This document shows, piece after piece, positions 51,527-64,000 of a stretch of 64,000 bases of DNA. The notes under the pieces were generated by a model. It worked only from the letters and a program-made list of their open reading frames with translations, was not told the DNA's origin and searched no databases. The position numbers were made by a program, and so were the translations under genes. The DNA is from Neodontobutis hainanensis (Eukaryota; Chordata; Actinopteri; Gobiiformes; Odontobutidae), in assembly GCA_024349245.1 (NCBI GenBank), contig JALDNG010000864.1, forward strand, positions 1 through 64,000. Direction: 5' to 3'. The first letter of the stretch is position 1; each line of letters starts with the position of its first letter.

Positions 51527-54500
51527 TAATATTTGTAAAAATTCAAAAATTTAAAACGTAATTCAAAATAGAGAAGAAGTTCTAATATAATATCTGAATG
51601 TAAAAATATAATAAAATGATATTTATTCATATGGCAGCTAGTGGCACAAAAGTAAAAGGTGTTACAAACAACAAATTGTCAAAATCAATAAGATAAAAAA
51701 ACTTGAATTATGTGGCTTTTAAATGTTCAAAAAAATATCACTTTAAATATTAAATAAACCGAAGAATAACCAGATTGATTATTAAATTCATTAGGGATAC
51801 GATCTATATTCAGAAAGTTCGACAAATTTCTACTTCCTTTCAACGTCACTTGGCTTAATTTTACCTATTTTCACAAATTTTTTAATATGAAACAAATGTA
51901 AAAATAGCGTTAACAAAGTAAAATTTAAAAAAAATGAAAGTTTAATTGTTATTCAAAAATTTTACTTAACCTAACACTGAACGATCGTTTACTAATCAGC
52001 AGCACTTCAAGAAATATTTCCTTTTTTGTTTGAATATTTGTTAGATCAACAAGAAACAAGAGTTTCTCCACATGAGCACTGTTGGGATTTTTACAATAAG
52101 CCAAGGAGAGGCAGGAATGGATAACCATGCGACACTAAACATACGCATATCATAGTATCATCAAAATCAAATATTACGAAGTACATTAAAAGGCTTAATT
52201 TTCTGTTTCGTTCATGATGGTCGAACTATGAATCATATAATCGAAGAAGTTTTAGACAAACACCGTTGTGGAATCCGATTCTCAACTCTTGAGCTATGCT
52301 TACAGTTGTAAATTTGATATCGTGTTTATCTGTAAAACAGAGTTAATGACGTAAGATCTGAAGAATCCGTTGAAAATCTGTGAAGTGTAGGCTGTTCTCA
52401 ATATGTGTTATCATAGAGTTTCGATCAAGGTTGTATCCAAGTATCAGAGATCAGCAAAAATTTATTTGTCTTAGATTATCATCGATTCAGAGTTTTGAAT
52501 GTGAAAAATACGTCAAAGTAGAACCACATAAACCGATCTCAATTTTTCTTTGATAACAACCCACCATTAAGAGGATGCTTATAAATAAGATAAGTCACGA
52601 ATTATGATTCAACAGCTTTGTGAAATTAAATGATTTAAGATCTATACTCCAATAAAAGAAGCTTTTGTCCGTTAATAAATGAAGGTCGTTTCCTCATCAC
52701 GACCTGACTCAGCTTAACTTTGAGGCAATTTAAATTGATTCTTAAAAAACTCAAAAAAATCCAAATTTGATATTCAAAATATTTAATTTTAGAACTTGAG
52801 TAAATGATGAATTTCTGATGTTTACGATTTCGAATTTCACAACAATCTCAATAAAAGATGCGATATCATAAATAAAGGTTTCCTGATAGTTACCTGTGAA
52901 ACAAAATGCCTCAGACAAAAGGCAGAATATTATGTTACACAAAAATTAGAAACCTATATAGTGGGAAAAGTTCGATTGTGTCTTGCATTTTGACAAAATT
53001 TAATGGGTATATTTATACTATTTAACATTAATTAAATTTTAAATTTTTTTTGAAACATTCAAATAAAAACTAAATATTGTTCACCAATATTTTAAAATTT
53101 CGAGGCAACGCTAAGAAGATGGCATTTTCTAAATCAAACTCATTTGGATTCCATTCGAAAGTCTGGTAGATAACCTGAAAGTTGGCTCCAGTTTGTTTAT
53201 TGTAGCACTACTCCATTTGTACTGTTTGTAAAATGTAATTAGGTTTTTATACTTTGTTAAAAAAAGTGGATCGAACAGGTCTCTATAATATAACAATTTT
53301 GTGAATATTTTCAGTACTATGGCATATTATTTTTAAACACAGTAAAGTCGACAATAAATTTTGTATGATCATATCATATCTTGTAAAAATCTGTTCAAGT
53401 TCAGAAAAGAAACTGATAATATCCATCTATCCACGGCATGTTTTGTTTTATTCAATAAACTAAATTTAAACCCCTCGCATAAAGGGGTTTTCAAATCTAA
53501 TCAGAGAATTAACTAAGAAGGTCGTTCGTTTTGGGTCGACTGTTTTACACGTTTTGGGAATTCTATTTTTGTCTCACAGAGTTTAAGCGACATTTTAATC
53601 ATCGAATTTCAATTAAATCGCGGATCTCGTGACTCATTAACTGAACTTCTATTTTAAAAAATTAGTTTTATTTGAAAAAAACAAATAAAAATCTATTTTC
53701 TGTTGATAAGAAAACCTTATTTTAGTTTGCATTAAACCTGTTGTTTATTCGATATTTATTTAAACTATTTCTCATAAAACAGAAAATTTCATGAAACATC
53801 TCTGGTTGTACCAGCGTAGAAAAAACACTTATTCAGAAGAATATCAAAAGATAATAAAATGATGATTCGTCCACAACATTTCAAACAATATTAAGAAGGC
53901 TTAATAGCAGTTTATGCAAGATAGATCAATTTAAAGCAATTTTATTCATAAACAGAAATTGTTTTCATCACGATTAATAAATGAATGGAAATCAAAATAT
54001 TGAAATTTAATTATTCTCGTATTTTTCAGGGATATTTTGATGAAATCTTCCGAAAATTAAGGAAAAACTATCAGCCTGTTAATTCCTGATGGATATTTTA
54101 CTGTTAGCTGATAAAAGAAGTCAAAATTTCAATTAACAGTAAATTTCTTCAATTATATTTCAAATATCGAAAAGTAAAATAAAATTAAAACTCAATGTAT
54201 TTGAAAACTTGATTACTTTATTAAAGTGGTTCATTTGGAAACATATTATTCTCAGCTAAATTATGAAGATCAATCGATAAAATATTCTACCATTTTAGTC
54301 GAATAAATTAAAAATCTCAACAACAAATAATGAAAATTATTCATTCAAATCGCTATGTATATCTTCATTCATTTTATAAATCTTTGATTAAACATAAAAA
54401 CTACAAAATTAAGACATGATCCTAATTCAAAAAAGCTTCTTTATATTAAACTCGGTTAATAATTTCCCAGATTATAAGCAGATGAGGATTGATATGTCAT

Positions 54501-57500
54501 CAATTAAACAAAACACTCGTTGGTTGATTTTTTATACTTGGGATTATCGATGTGAATTAAAAAATATTTTATGTGAACAAAAACGATAACCAGTGAACTC
54601 TTATCCAAACGATAACCAGTGAAATCGTATCCAAACGATATTATAATTTCAAAATATATCTAAACTAAACGGTGTATTCTCTAATTATATTAAAAAATTT
54701 TTAATTATATTATCGAAAATCAAAAAAGTCACCTAATACAAAATTAACCAGATATTTATTTACTTTTATCTCTCTTGCATATTCAACAAATTAAAATACT
54801 TGTTTTTATGTTACAATATTGAAATTCATACATATAAAATCCTCGTTTCGCAATCAAAAACGAACACTGAACCATGTTTTCAATGTAGTTAATGTTAAAA
54901 CTATTTTCTTAAAAAAAAACAAACTCTCTTTGAATATACGTTAGACTATAATATTTACTTTTTCGATTTTATTCAAACCTTAAAATATCAAATTATACAA
55001 CTATCCTTTAATTTTTAGAATTTTTATCAGAAAAAATAGCCCATATTTTGTGAGGAATAACACGATAATGGATGGCTTCACAATCAACTAATCTATGAAA
55101 TACAGCTTTTAGTTTTCAGATTCCATTTATTACTTTCCTAAATATTAGTTTTGAAGATTTAAATTTTTATTTTTGTACATCATATAAGTTTCGTTAGTCA
55201 ATTCATACTATGGTGCACATTTTCAAATACGAAAAAAGAAGTTGTTTGGGATGTATTTTGATCGTTATTTAATAATCTCTTTTTGCATTTATTAATGCTA
55301 CTTATGAATAAACATCAACAGATTCACCGAAACTTTGTTCATTTAAAACACTTCATCAATGGTTGTCTCCAAATTCAATCGTTGGTTCATTCAAATTCCA
55401 AAGAGACCTGTTGGTGAAACATGATTTTAATAAATGAACATACGCCTATCTGAGAAAAATCAGAAAATCAATTTCAAACAGATCATATAAATGACCCAGA
55501 AATTAACTCGAAATTTAAAAGCAAGTTGCGAAGAATTTGATACTTTCAGGGATATTTAAGCATCATATAAAATTGTAAAATTACAAAAAACAGAATTCGC
55601 ATTTCATTCTAATAATCGTAAAATTTACGTTATGTTTCAAAAAACTTATTGATATACATTTTTACGTGATCGGAGCCTGAATTCATTTATCATTGGATTT
55701 TAAAGTTTTTTTCAGTTCTTCTGAGCAAAGGTCATATGATTGACATTTTCAAAGTATGGCGTATTTCAAAAGCCTGGGTTAAAATTTTTGAAAAAACTTA
55801 AACTCTAGTATGGTAATGAGAAATAAAAAGTTTATTTTCAATGCAGAATATGAGTAGGAGTATATTTTTGATTTTTAATAATAAAGTCAAACAAACTTCA
55901 GGATATTCAACCAATATTTTAAAACTATTCGCAGCTGAACAAAGTTGTTAAAATGATTTATCTGAGATATTCTATCAAAAATAATTAAAGCCAAGGATGA
56001 TATCGTTCTTTTTGACGTTATATCTAAAGGATGTAAGAATAACATCATGAACGTTAACTTGCTTAATTCTGGTCTGAGGAATAATATTTTGAATTCTCAT
56101 TTTCAAAATTAGTTTTACTTTTTAAGAGAGTCAGCTTAATTTTTGTCACTCTCTGTTAAAATGTGAAAATTTTTCACAGGTGTGAAATTTCTGCCTACTT
56201 GATATCCAATTTTTAATAAAATCAAAGGAAAAAATAATATTTAAAGTTATTCAAGAAGCGTATTTGTTAAGACAACATAACCAATTAAACAAATTAGATT
56301 TGATATTTGGATTTTACGAAAATCTGTTTTCAAAATAAAAATTGTTTGATTTTCAAATATATTTTTGAATGTAATGATAACAGTCGCAAAGTATTTTGTT
56401 GAAATGAAATGCTTTTAAGAATGTGCCAAATAATATTTATTCCCCAAACCAGGTAAATCTTATCAGATAAAAATTATTTACCATCTGAACCCTTGCTATG
56501 TATTTTATTTTCGTTCAATTTTTCATTTTTACATTTTTCACAATCGTAAAATTTACATCGACGTGACATGATTAAAATCCGAAAAATTATGATATTTGAA
56601 CAAATATTTGAAAGATACGATAAAATAAGTAAATAAACAGTTTTATATTTGAAATTCTGTTAAACGGGTGCTAATTATCGCACTCGCTTCTTTTGAACTA
56701 AAAATTTATTTTATTAAACTTCAAATCAAATGATGTGAATTTCAAACGAAGTGATAAGCGGAAATATATTATGTAATCTCAATTTGATATTTTTCAAAAT
56801 CCAGTGAGTAATAAAACCATATATATTGAAAATTCGTCGCATTTTGAAAATAATTAAATCAAAAAATTTGTATTCATGTGTAATTTACAAATTTTGCTTC
56901 ACATAATTTTGTGTAAAACTATTGTATTAAACCTTCGACACGAATAAACGGAAATCTGAGTGTAATATAAGTGTTACATGCTTTTCATATGATTTTAACT
57001 TAAATATAAAAATATTACAAGCATAATATTAAAGTTTGATCGTTTCAACGAGACAAAGTTATTATTTTACGTGTTTCACAGACACTCAAAATAAAACTGT
57101 TGTTGTGCAAAATCTCTTCATACAGATTACGTATAATTGGAAAACACTTAAATCGTAGTTTATTTCATCCAGTATTTGATTTTTTTACCTCACATACGTT
57201 AAAAAAATATTGGTTAAATAAAAAGAGGATATTTTGTCTATAAATTAGTCAATGATAAATTTTAGGATCTTAAGACGAATTTAAATTAATGACCAAAAAC
57301 AAACCCTTCATTCAACGTCTCAGAACGTTACAAAAACAGTCTGCAAATTAACAAAGGTTATATTCTTATTCGATGGTCAGAAGCTCTGTTAGCCCAAAAT
57401 TCAATCTAGAATAATATCGTTCTTTACTTATAACATTACTCAACACTATGGTGATACTTGTAGTCATACTGATAAACATGAATAAAAAAAGATTACAGAG

Positions 57501-60300
57501 ATTTAAATTGATATTCTTGATGATAAAATATGCTTGTTCAAATAAGATAAAAGCATTTATTAACATTTATAAACAATAATCTTTCTATTTTTGAATTTTC
57601 ACGGCACTGTTTCACTTGTTTCTACAATGAAAAAAAAATGTTACAAGGAATAATCATTGAAATAAATTTAGTTTGACAAAACGTAGATTTTCAAAATCAA
57701 TCATAGACAGAATAACTTTTTGGGCTGATAATTTGAAAATAAATAATAATAATTAACATTAAAGTAGCTAACAGAACCTCGAATCATATTTTGAAAAATG
57801 CCAAATTTATATTAATCCTTGATTAATATGTCAAATAACACAGAAAATAACAAATCTTAGTTAAATCAGTATCGAGTAGACAATCTAAAATTCGAAAGCT
57901 GTGAACACTTTCATACTCACATTTTAAGGATATGTGCATGATATTCAACATTTTCACATTAAGAAAAATAACTTTCTCAACTAGTATCGAATTTACATAA
58001 AATATCAAAAATGTTCATTTTAAAAATTGGACGAAATTAAAATATTCATTTTTTGTTTTTGGATAATGAAAAATCAAGTCATCTTTATGATTCTTCTTTA
58101 TAATGCTAAATTAATTTTATATAATTAACCAAAATACGAAGATTCCTGACCATATCCTAAAATATAGTTTGAGAATAATTTCAAATATTCGACAATTAAA
58201 ATCAATTGTTTCAATATTATCATTTAAAATTTCAGCATTTTAAGTTTTTACGGGTCTAACTGAAAAATATATGAAATACATCAAAAAATACACATTAAAT
58301 CAGCAAAGTTATGGCAGAACATAAAATAGTTCAATTAAAATCTTGGGTTTTTGAATATATGACAAATACAAATGGAATAAATTTAAGTTCATAAGCATTT
58401 TATAAATATTTTTAATAGTTTTACCTTTAAACTGGAAATATATGAACGAATCATCTTTTGTATTTCAATAAATTATACCCCTTTTCAGAGAATTAGTTAT
58501 CTTTTATTTTCTGTTTATCATTTAAGGTTCTCAACTTTGTTATAATATTTTTATTAATAAATTTTTTGCACTCATTTAAGCTTCATATTGATATTTGAAT
58601 CCTATGAGATGATTCAAAAATTCAATGTTATTATAATCGATCATTTGTTAGACGTTAAATATTTCTTTAAATAACTAAGAAAGATAAAAGTAATTTTTGA
58701 GATACGCGGAAATGGTTAAATTTACATACAATAATTCAATTAAAGAATTTTAATCAAAATTACACGAAAAATGAACAATTCATCATGATGTATTAAAAAT
58801 AATAAAAATTACCTCTCGTGTTTTTCTTATTTGTTCCTTGATGATTAACATTGATCAGATTTGAATTTTTATTATTTTATTTTAAAAAACATGACAAATT
58901 TAAATTGTAAAATATTTTAAATGAATGTATTTCTTAGTTTTATTGATTCATGGGAACATAATCGTGAGTGAGTTTAAATCAAAATATTTACAAAAATGTT
59001 GAATATTTAATTGAGGAAAAATAATGAATGACATTTATTTTAGCTTATCCACAATTCTATTTATGTTTTATTTGAAAAAATTCTGAGTGTGTCGTCAAAT
59101 TTTCGGAATGAATTTGTTCGAAATTATTCATTTCAACACAATAACTACACACCGTTTTTCGTAAAAGATAAATTTATTTGAAAAAGTCTATACCTCAATA
59201 GCCCCTTTAGTCTCACTTGATTCACTCGCCTAAACAGTAATTAGTCTTTTTATTTTTAAATATTTTATAAATTATATATTTTTTAAGCTCAAACTAAATA
59301 AATATACGCCTTATACATAAAAGAGAACAGTCCAAGAGGAATTTTAATTTAATCAACATGTTGAAAATTTAATAATTTTTATGTTTTGAACGAGTCCGTT
59401 TGTCATATATTCTTCGAAACAAATGTTGTAAAATTATCCTACAGATGATATCAGTTGATCGCGTAAACCAATAATTATGTTAGAAATTACTATTCTCCCT
59501 CACCTCCAATATCAGATTTTCCTATAATTTAGATCTTGGTTAAATCAACTTAAGATAGTTGAATAGTTAGTTTCCTTTTAAAAATATTTATATTTAATGC
59601 TAATTTTTGTTAATGGACATTATAAACATCGTCAATGATGAAATGTTTCACCTTGTAAAATAAATTAACAATATGAAATTATAAATTGAACTTAAAATGT
59701 TAATCATCTCATAATAATTGACATACTTCTTTGGTGGATTCATAATAATCAAATAGCTTTGTGAATAAAAAATATTTTACGAAAATTAATTGTTTTGCAA
59801 GCTGCCATTCCTAAAAAATGTTAAAATTAATCGTGGTATAAAACTTTAACAAATTTATTCAACATTGTATAAATATTTGGTACTTCTAAGAATGATGTGA
59901 GCAAAACTTTTTTTCTTGTAATATCGAATATTATGTATTTTAGATTTGAAAATGAAAAAAAAATTTATCTGATTTAGACAACTTAAAGTTAACAAGATTC
60001 ACGTCAAATAAAATCATTGATTTTTGAGAACTAATGTTCTATAATTTAAAATTACGTTTTGGCAGTTTTCCATTTTCACAAATTTATATATATTCGATAC
60101 ATTTTCACAAAAAAATTACGAGGTTTTATAACGATATAAATATTTATTTTTTATAAAAATTACAATTTTCGACGAATAAAATTCATACACTTCCAGGTAC
60201 ATAAGAGTGTAATATCCACTAGTTTCAAAAAAAATAATTACAGTGACTCTATTCAAGAAACAGTCAATATCCTGATTATTTTTTCAATATAAAGAAGGGT
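51527..60300 (-). repeat. Right ar​m of the giant inverted repeat
   Basis: Reverse complement of 18993-27797, collinear along its whole length. Matching landmarks include the tandem repeat (54577-54641), the hairpin (53468-53490) and the micro-exons listed separately. Some frames are better preserved here: the frame starting near 52041 (plus) contains LIFCFVHDGRTMNHIIEEV without the stops seen in the left arm. Others are broken only here: a stop occurs at about 58240 where the left arm reads Ser. The arm ends just before the transposon at 60309. Confidence 0.96.
57436..59521 (-). CDS. Second copy of the putative micro-exon gene, 5' end missing
   Basis: Counterparts of the left-arm exons with intact AG and GT borders: 59504-59521 (ENLILE), 59194-59229 (ASESSETKGAIE), 58813-58836 (EQIRKTRE), 57617-57622 (6 nt) and 57436-57468 (YDYKYHHSVE then TAA). 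Compared with the left copy there are a few replacement changes, one silent change and no loss of frame. The signal-peptide-like exon and the 33- and 69-nt exons of the left copy lie outside the repeat, so this copy lacks them. It is either a truncated duplicate or uses other 5' exons. The shared decay pattern of the surrounding DNA means the evidence for coding is suggestive only. Confidence 0.28.
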
Positions 60301-60308
60301 TAGGGTAT

Positions 60309-60354
60309 GATTCGCCGAAATAACAATTCGCCGACAAATCAAATAATTTTTAAC
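60309..60354 (+). repeat. Left terminal inverted repeat of the MULE element
   Basis: Begins GATTCGCCGAAATAAC and ends in AAATCAAATAATTTTTAAC. Its reverse complement matches 61890-61931 with a few mismatches. Confidence 0.8.
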
Positions 60355-60479
60355 CCCTCTTTTTTCAAAACAAAAAGAAATTTTTACAACTCATAAACTG
60401 TAATTTAACGGTTAACGCCCATAGTCACTTACTTTTAAATAAATTATCTTATTATATTACTAACTATTAACATAATTTT

Positions 60480-61880
60480 GAACTAAACAATCAATTTTAT
60501 TGAATCTTTAAGTTCTTCAAGCAGTTCATGCAGATTTAACGTTCTATTCTCGTATAAATCCCACAATCTCTTGATTTATTCATCCTGTAAGACATAGATC
60601 CTCTTCCTAGCCTTCTGTCTTCCCCCTCAAAGAAGTCTTCTCAATTCAATATTTGTGTAAATTTGAATTTGTTTTAAATGGAATCCACTTCCAAAAAGCT
60701 TGCCGTGCTTTTATTTATTTTTTATTAAGTTTCGCATGGAAACCTTCAGCCGCATTATTTGTTCGTCCACGTAAATCACCAAAATGATTCCAGGTATTAT
60801 GCTGAATAGGCTGTCGTCTGCGCGTAAAAGCCAATTGTTTTAGATATACGTTTTAAGCTCGTCAAAAGTGGGATTACCTGTTGGCTAAAGTTGTAGAATA
60901 TAATCCCACGCTGCATCAATGCTTTCCAATGGGATTATGGGCAAAGCAGAGCATAATTGGACACAACGCCTAAAATTAGAGTCCTCATGGAACAAAACAG
61001 TCAACCCTAAGCTTTGAACTCGCCTCCAAATAGCTTGTCCAAAGTGAAAATAACAGCCACGAATTTCTGCTTCGGGAAAAATCTCACGAGCTGCGTTGTA
61101 GGCAGCTTTCTCAAAGTCTATTTGAATCCGTCAAGGAGAAAAATCGATATTCTTCTCAGAAAGTTTCTCCTTGACGATATTTAGCATTTGAGTTGTTGCT
61201 ACCTGGGTTTTACTGTTCATAAAACAGTAAATAAGAGGAAAACTTTGACCAGAAAAGACACCGTGCAAGATGTAAAGCTGAAAGAATGAGGTTGAAGAGG
61301 ATTTATAAGTCCCATCCATTACAATAATAAGGTTTCGTACGTTTGTGAATCGTTCAATGAAAGTGGAATCTCCTAAAACAACCAACGCATCTTCTCCAAA
61401 TGAAACATACAATAACATGTTGACACTTTCAGATAGACAGAAGAAGTCATAATTAAAGGAAGCACCATCAAGAACGATTCCCATTGATGCTACTTCATTT
61501 TTCCACCTATAGATCGAAACTTTTAGAGTTTCAAACGAGGGCAAGTGAACAGCAGCATAAGGAGAATAAGACCGTACAAGAGCGGTTTTAGCACAGTCAT
61601 ACATGTCTTGTGTCAGTCTGTAGGAGCCAAAGGAAACCATCTCCTTGATCTTAGACCGCAGTTGTGAGGATATAACGAATTCATCGTTTACATGAAGGTG
61701 CGTCCCACTGACATCCACTAAATTTTGGTTTAGAGTGGTGGAAGTAACACTGCAGGCCTCCGTCTTGCACGCCCAATAACACTTACCGTTGGCTCTAAGT
61801 TTTTTAATTCTGAAAATGAATCCAGAAACTGTAAGAACTTTGTGTCCTTTTTCGCTTTTTAACCACTGTTCTCCTTTCAT
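60480..61880 (-). pseudogene. FLYWCH-MULE transposase, inactivated
   Basis: Starts at ATG 61880. Residues 1-249 are open. A FLYWCH-type zinc finger spans about 9-64 (GKCYWACKTEAC then THLHV), and the first catalytic Asp lies in VMDGTYKSS at about residue 189, followed by FFQLYILHG. A TGA at 61131-61133 interrupts just before the second catalytic region, which continues in the same frame as IDFEKAAYNAAREIFPEAE, then GCYFHFGQAIWRRVQSLGL. A second stop (TAG, 60885-60887) and a one-base shift follow before NTWNHFGDLRGRTNNAAEGFH and another stop. The C-terminal part is unreadable past about 60480. In the family the product cuts and pastes the element as a DDE transposase; this copy cannot make it. 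The breaks are few, so the insertion is moderately recent. Confidence 0.92.
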
Positions 61881-61889
61881 TTTTAGGGC

Positions 61890-61931
61890 TTAAAAATTAT
61901 TTGATTATGTTGGCGAACTGTTACGTCAGGC
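61890..61931 (-). repeat. Right terminal inverted repeat of the MULE element
   Basis: Begins TTAAAAATTATTTGATT and continues GGCGAACTGTTACG on the plus strand, mirroring 60309-60354. It lies directly upstream of the transposase ATG. Confidence 0.8.
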
Positions 61932-63427
61932 ACTGACTTCATTCTAATTAAAACACGAAATTGAGGCATCGATTCAGTGGGATCACCAAACATAGATAAA
62001 TAGCACTCGAACGAAAATATACCTTTTAACATAAATATTTATTTTAATTTGTATAAATCTTAAATTTTCTAATTTGAAAAAATGGCGCGGTCAAATCATA
62101 ACTAAGATCAATATCAACTTTTTAGCAACCAAATCTTTCTATCAAATAAAAATTGGTCAAAATATACGTACTTTTGTTATTCTCAGTAATATGCGCTTAA
62201 AAAATAATTTTAAATGATAATTTCATTTTTTTTAAATTTATTAATATGTTTCTACGTCCTTTATGAGTAGACTTTTCTTTCAAAACCAAGTTTTTTTTCA
62301 AATATCTGTGGTAATTGTATTTTAATTCAATAATCCAAAGGTTCTGGAAGGAATTTTTGTTTCATTTTTTCTTCACAATTACTATAATGTTATTTTTACT
62401 GCCTGGTTTAAGCTTTTAAATTCAGCTGCAGAAATTCTTTCTTAATTTGATAAATGTTCAAATAAAATTACAGTTACCACACAAAATGAGGTTTTTGAGA
62501 AGATCATTGAAAAATTAATCATGAAATTGACAATTTAAAAAATGTTTGATAATAAATTATTTTAAATATTTTTGCATGCGTCATTTTTGAGAAAATAATA
62601 ATCAACAAATCACTCGTATAATTCAAAAAGTTTAGTTTGTTAAAAAAATTGTATTTCAGTTTTTTACATTTTAAATCTAGTGAGGGAATGTTCTGACGTT
62701 TTACTGTTTCTATTTTTCATATAACTCGAGATAGGTGGGCATTTAAGATCTACTACACCACTAAAATTTATGAAAAATAAAATTAAGATATGTTTTTGAC
62801 TTAAAATATCAGAAACAAAGAATTTTCTCAAAAATATTTTACCAAAACTATTGTCTTGATTAATCTTCGTTTATTAGATTTTTCAACTTTTTAATGTTTC
62901 ATTGTCAATGTCTCAACATTTTAGTGTTTTAAACAATGATTAAGAAAATAAAGTGAATGAAAAGAACTCAAAAACTATTATTTTTTTAACAATTATTCTT
63001 TTAGTATGTTTAAGTTTAACTTTTGAACGAGAATATGTGACGACATTTCAGAATATCCTCAAAAGTTTCAACAATATGGTATATTACATTTAGTGTAATA
63101 CGCAAACTCGATTTTAATTTTTAAAATTTTACACACATTAAACTAAAATGAACATATCACACTCTTAACTTATGCTCGAGAGAGTGCTGAAAGCTAAAGA
63201 TCTAAACATTTTTTGAGCTATTGAACATTAAAAATTCGAAGCTCAGTGGTATAAGCCTTTAAGAGACGATCCAAATTATTGGAAAGACAACTAAAAAATT
63301 CACACTTCAAATATGGGTGCGATTTTACGAAAGTGTAATACGTTTTTTTTTAAATGTGAAACATTATTACGAGGAGACATCTCCTATCCATCAGAAATCT
63401 CACTTTTGGCAGTTAATCAGCAAAATT
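61932..63427. other. AT-rich region, no gene seen
   Basis: Dense stops in every frame; no repeat, RNA gene or coding-like composition noticed. Confidence 0.65.
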
Positions 63428-63859
63428 TTATCCCCCATATTCAAAAAAATTGATATCAACAATAAAATCATTCAGTTTTATGTCGTAACAAAAACACTTT
63501 TTAAAATGAAATGATCGGAAATAATTTTTGAGTTCATTAATGAACAAATAAGAGTAATGATATATGAGTGTCTGATCGTTCAACATTTTGAACATGTTAT
63601 TAGATGTCTTCAGTGAATAAGTATCTTTTAACAGGTAACAGATTAATTTCTTGGCTTTTAAGACGAAACATTGATGAAATAACCAACAATAGTGCCTATA
63701 TTTAGTTTTCTTGTCTTCATTTATAGTGATGATTATTTTATGGATTTCAAATTTAATCTTTTTGGTATGCTTGGAAAGATTAATTCTCGCTCTTAGAGCC
63801 GTTGATTTATTTTCTTCATTCAAAGTTACAGGTTTAAACCGGAAGTGATAATATATCAA
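63428..63859 (-). CDS. Unidentified 143-codon ORF, possible exon or relic
   Basis: One of the two longest uninterrupted frames in the window outside the recognised genes, running from ATG 63859 to TAA. It is Lys/Phe/Tyr/Ile-rich with a basic N-terminal third (ARINLSKHTKKIKFEIHK) and a Cys/Phe-rich end (FRSFHFKKCFCYD). There is no signal peptide, and no membrane segment stands out. I recognise no family. Its length in such AT-rich sequence argues against pure chance, but its low complexity argues for caution. The gene, if real, may continue past the window edge: the bases upstream at 63930-63995 (minus) read PPLKPRKGIWLK. Confidence 0.33.
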   Translation of the reverse strand: MIYYHFRFKPVTLNEENKSTALRARINLSKHTKKIKFEIHKIIITINEDKKTKYRHYCWLFHQCFVLKAKKLICYLLKDTYSLKTSNNMFKMLNDQTLIYHYSYLFINELKNYFRSFHFKKCFCYDIKLNDFIVDINFFEYGG

Positions 63860-64000
63860 TTTTCCAACAACTATGACATTTCGCGTTATTTGAAATACTT
63901 ATGAGAAAATTTTGAACCGTTTTGTTCCAATTTTTACTTTAGCCATATCCCTTTTCTTGGTTTTAAAGGAGGCACAGCTTTTATTTCTGAAGGATTAAAA

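Larger units (their letters stand above)
60309..61931 (-). mobile_element. MULE-type DNA transposon with terminal inverted repeats, decayed
   Basis: The ends 60309-60354 and 61890-61931 are imperfect inverted repeats of about 42-46 bp. Both share the inner block TTAAAAATTATTTGATT followed by a GGCGAA-TGTTA core. Between them lies a transposase reading frame with a FLYWCH finger and a MULE-type core. No clear target-site duplication is visible. The left end contains two TTCGCCGA motifs 15 nt apart. The element sits only about 9 bp beyond the edge of the right repeat arm. Confidence 0.85.

Noticed and set aside
1..64000. CRISPR arrays, bacterial operons, ribosome binding sites, riboswitches
   Set aside because: The genes are eukaryotic with spliceosomal introns, and no regularly spaced direct repeats or bacterial-type signals were seen.

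Overview
Eukaryotic, very AT-rich and gene-poor nuclear DNA. The secure genes are animal-type: an almost full-length DCAF13/SOF1 WD40 protein, a 151-residue ribosomal protein S14, and a FLYWCH/MULE-type transposon of a kind common in animals. The most telling property is intron size. In DCAF13, RPS14 and a small coiled-coil gene, nine GT-AG introns measure only 20-24 nt (seven of 23 or 22-24, one of 20), and removing them restores conserved protein sequence exactly. From general knowledge, dicyemid mesozoans are animals reported to have introns near this length, so a dicyemid or another strongly reduced parasitic animal is my best guess. This is inference; a myxozoan or another lineage is not excluded.

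Layout. 1-15 kb: one three-exon gene of unknown family (3214-4022, introns of 98 and 69 nt) and an intron-containing RPS14 pseudogene fragment (about 6681-6955); the rest is AT-rich DNA with nothing secure. 15-22 kb: a speculative secreted 'micro-exon' gene whose 3' half lies inside the left arm of a giant inverted repeat. Left arm 18993-27797 and right arm 51527-60300 are diverged, collinear reverse complements that enclose a 23.7 kb spacer. Spacer: a weak two- or three-exon candidate (30.4-31.0 kb, minus), DCAF13 (32290-33677, plus), the coiled-coil gene (34549-34933, minus), a partial exon pair (38.0-38.3 kb, plus), a frame-broken coding relic (40.1-41.1 kb, minus) and RPS14 (49257-49802, minus). 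60309-61931: a decayed DNA transposon with terminal inverted repeats, abutting the outer end of the right arm. 62-64 kb: AT-rich DNA with one unusually long unidentified minus-strand ORF.

How it fits together. DCAF13 and RPS14 both act in 40S ribosomal subunit production, DCAF13 in small-subunit processing and RPS14 as a structural protein, but they lie 16 kb apart on opposite strands and I see no sign of joint regulation. The dominant structural events are the inverted duplication, transposon insertion and local duplication (RPS14). The most novel signal is a chain of in-phase micro-exons (6-69 nt) whose splice sites are kept in both arms of the inverted repeat.
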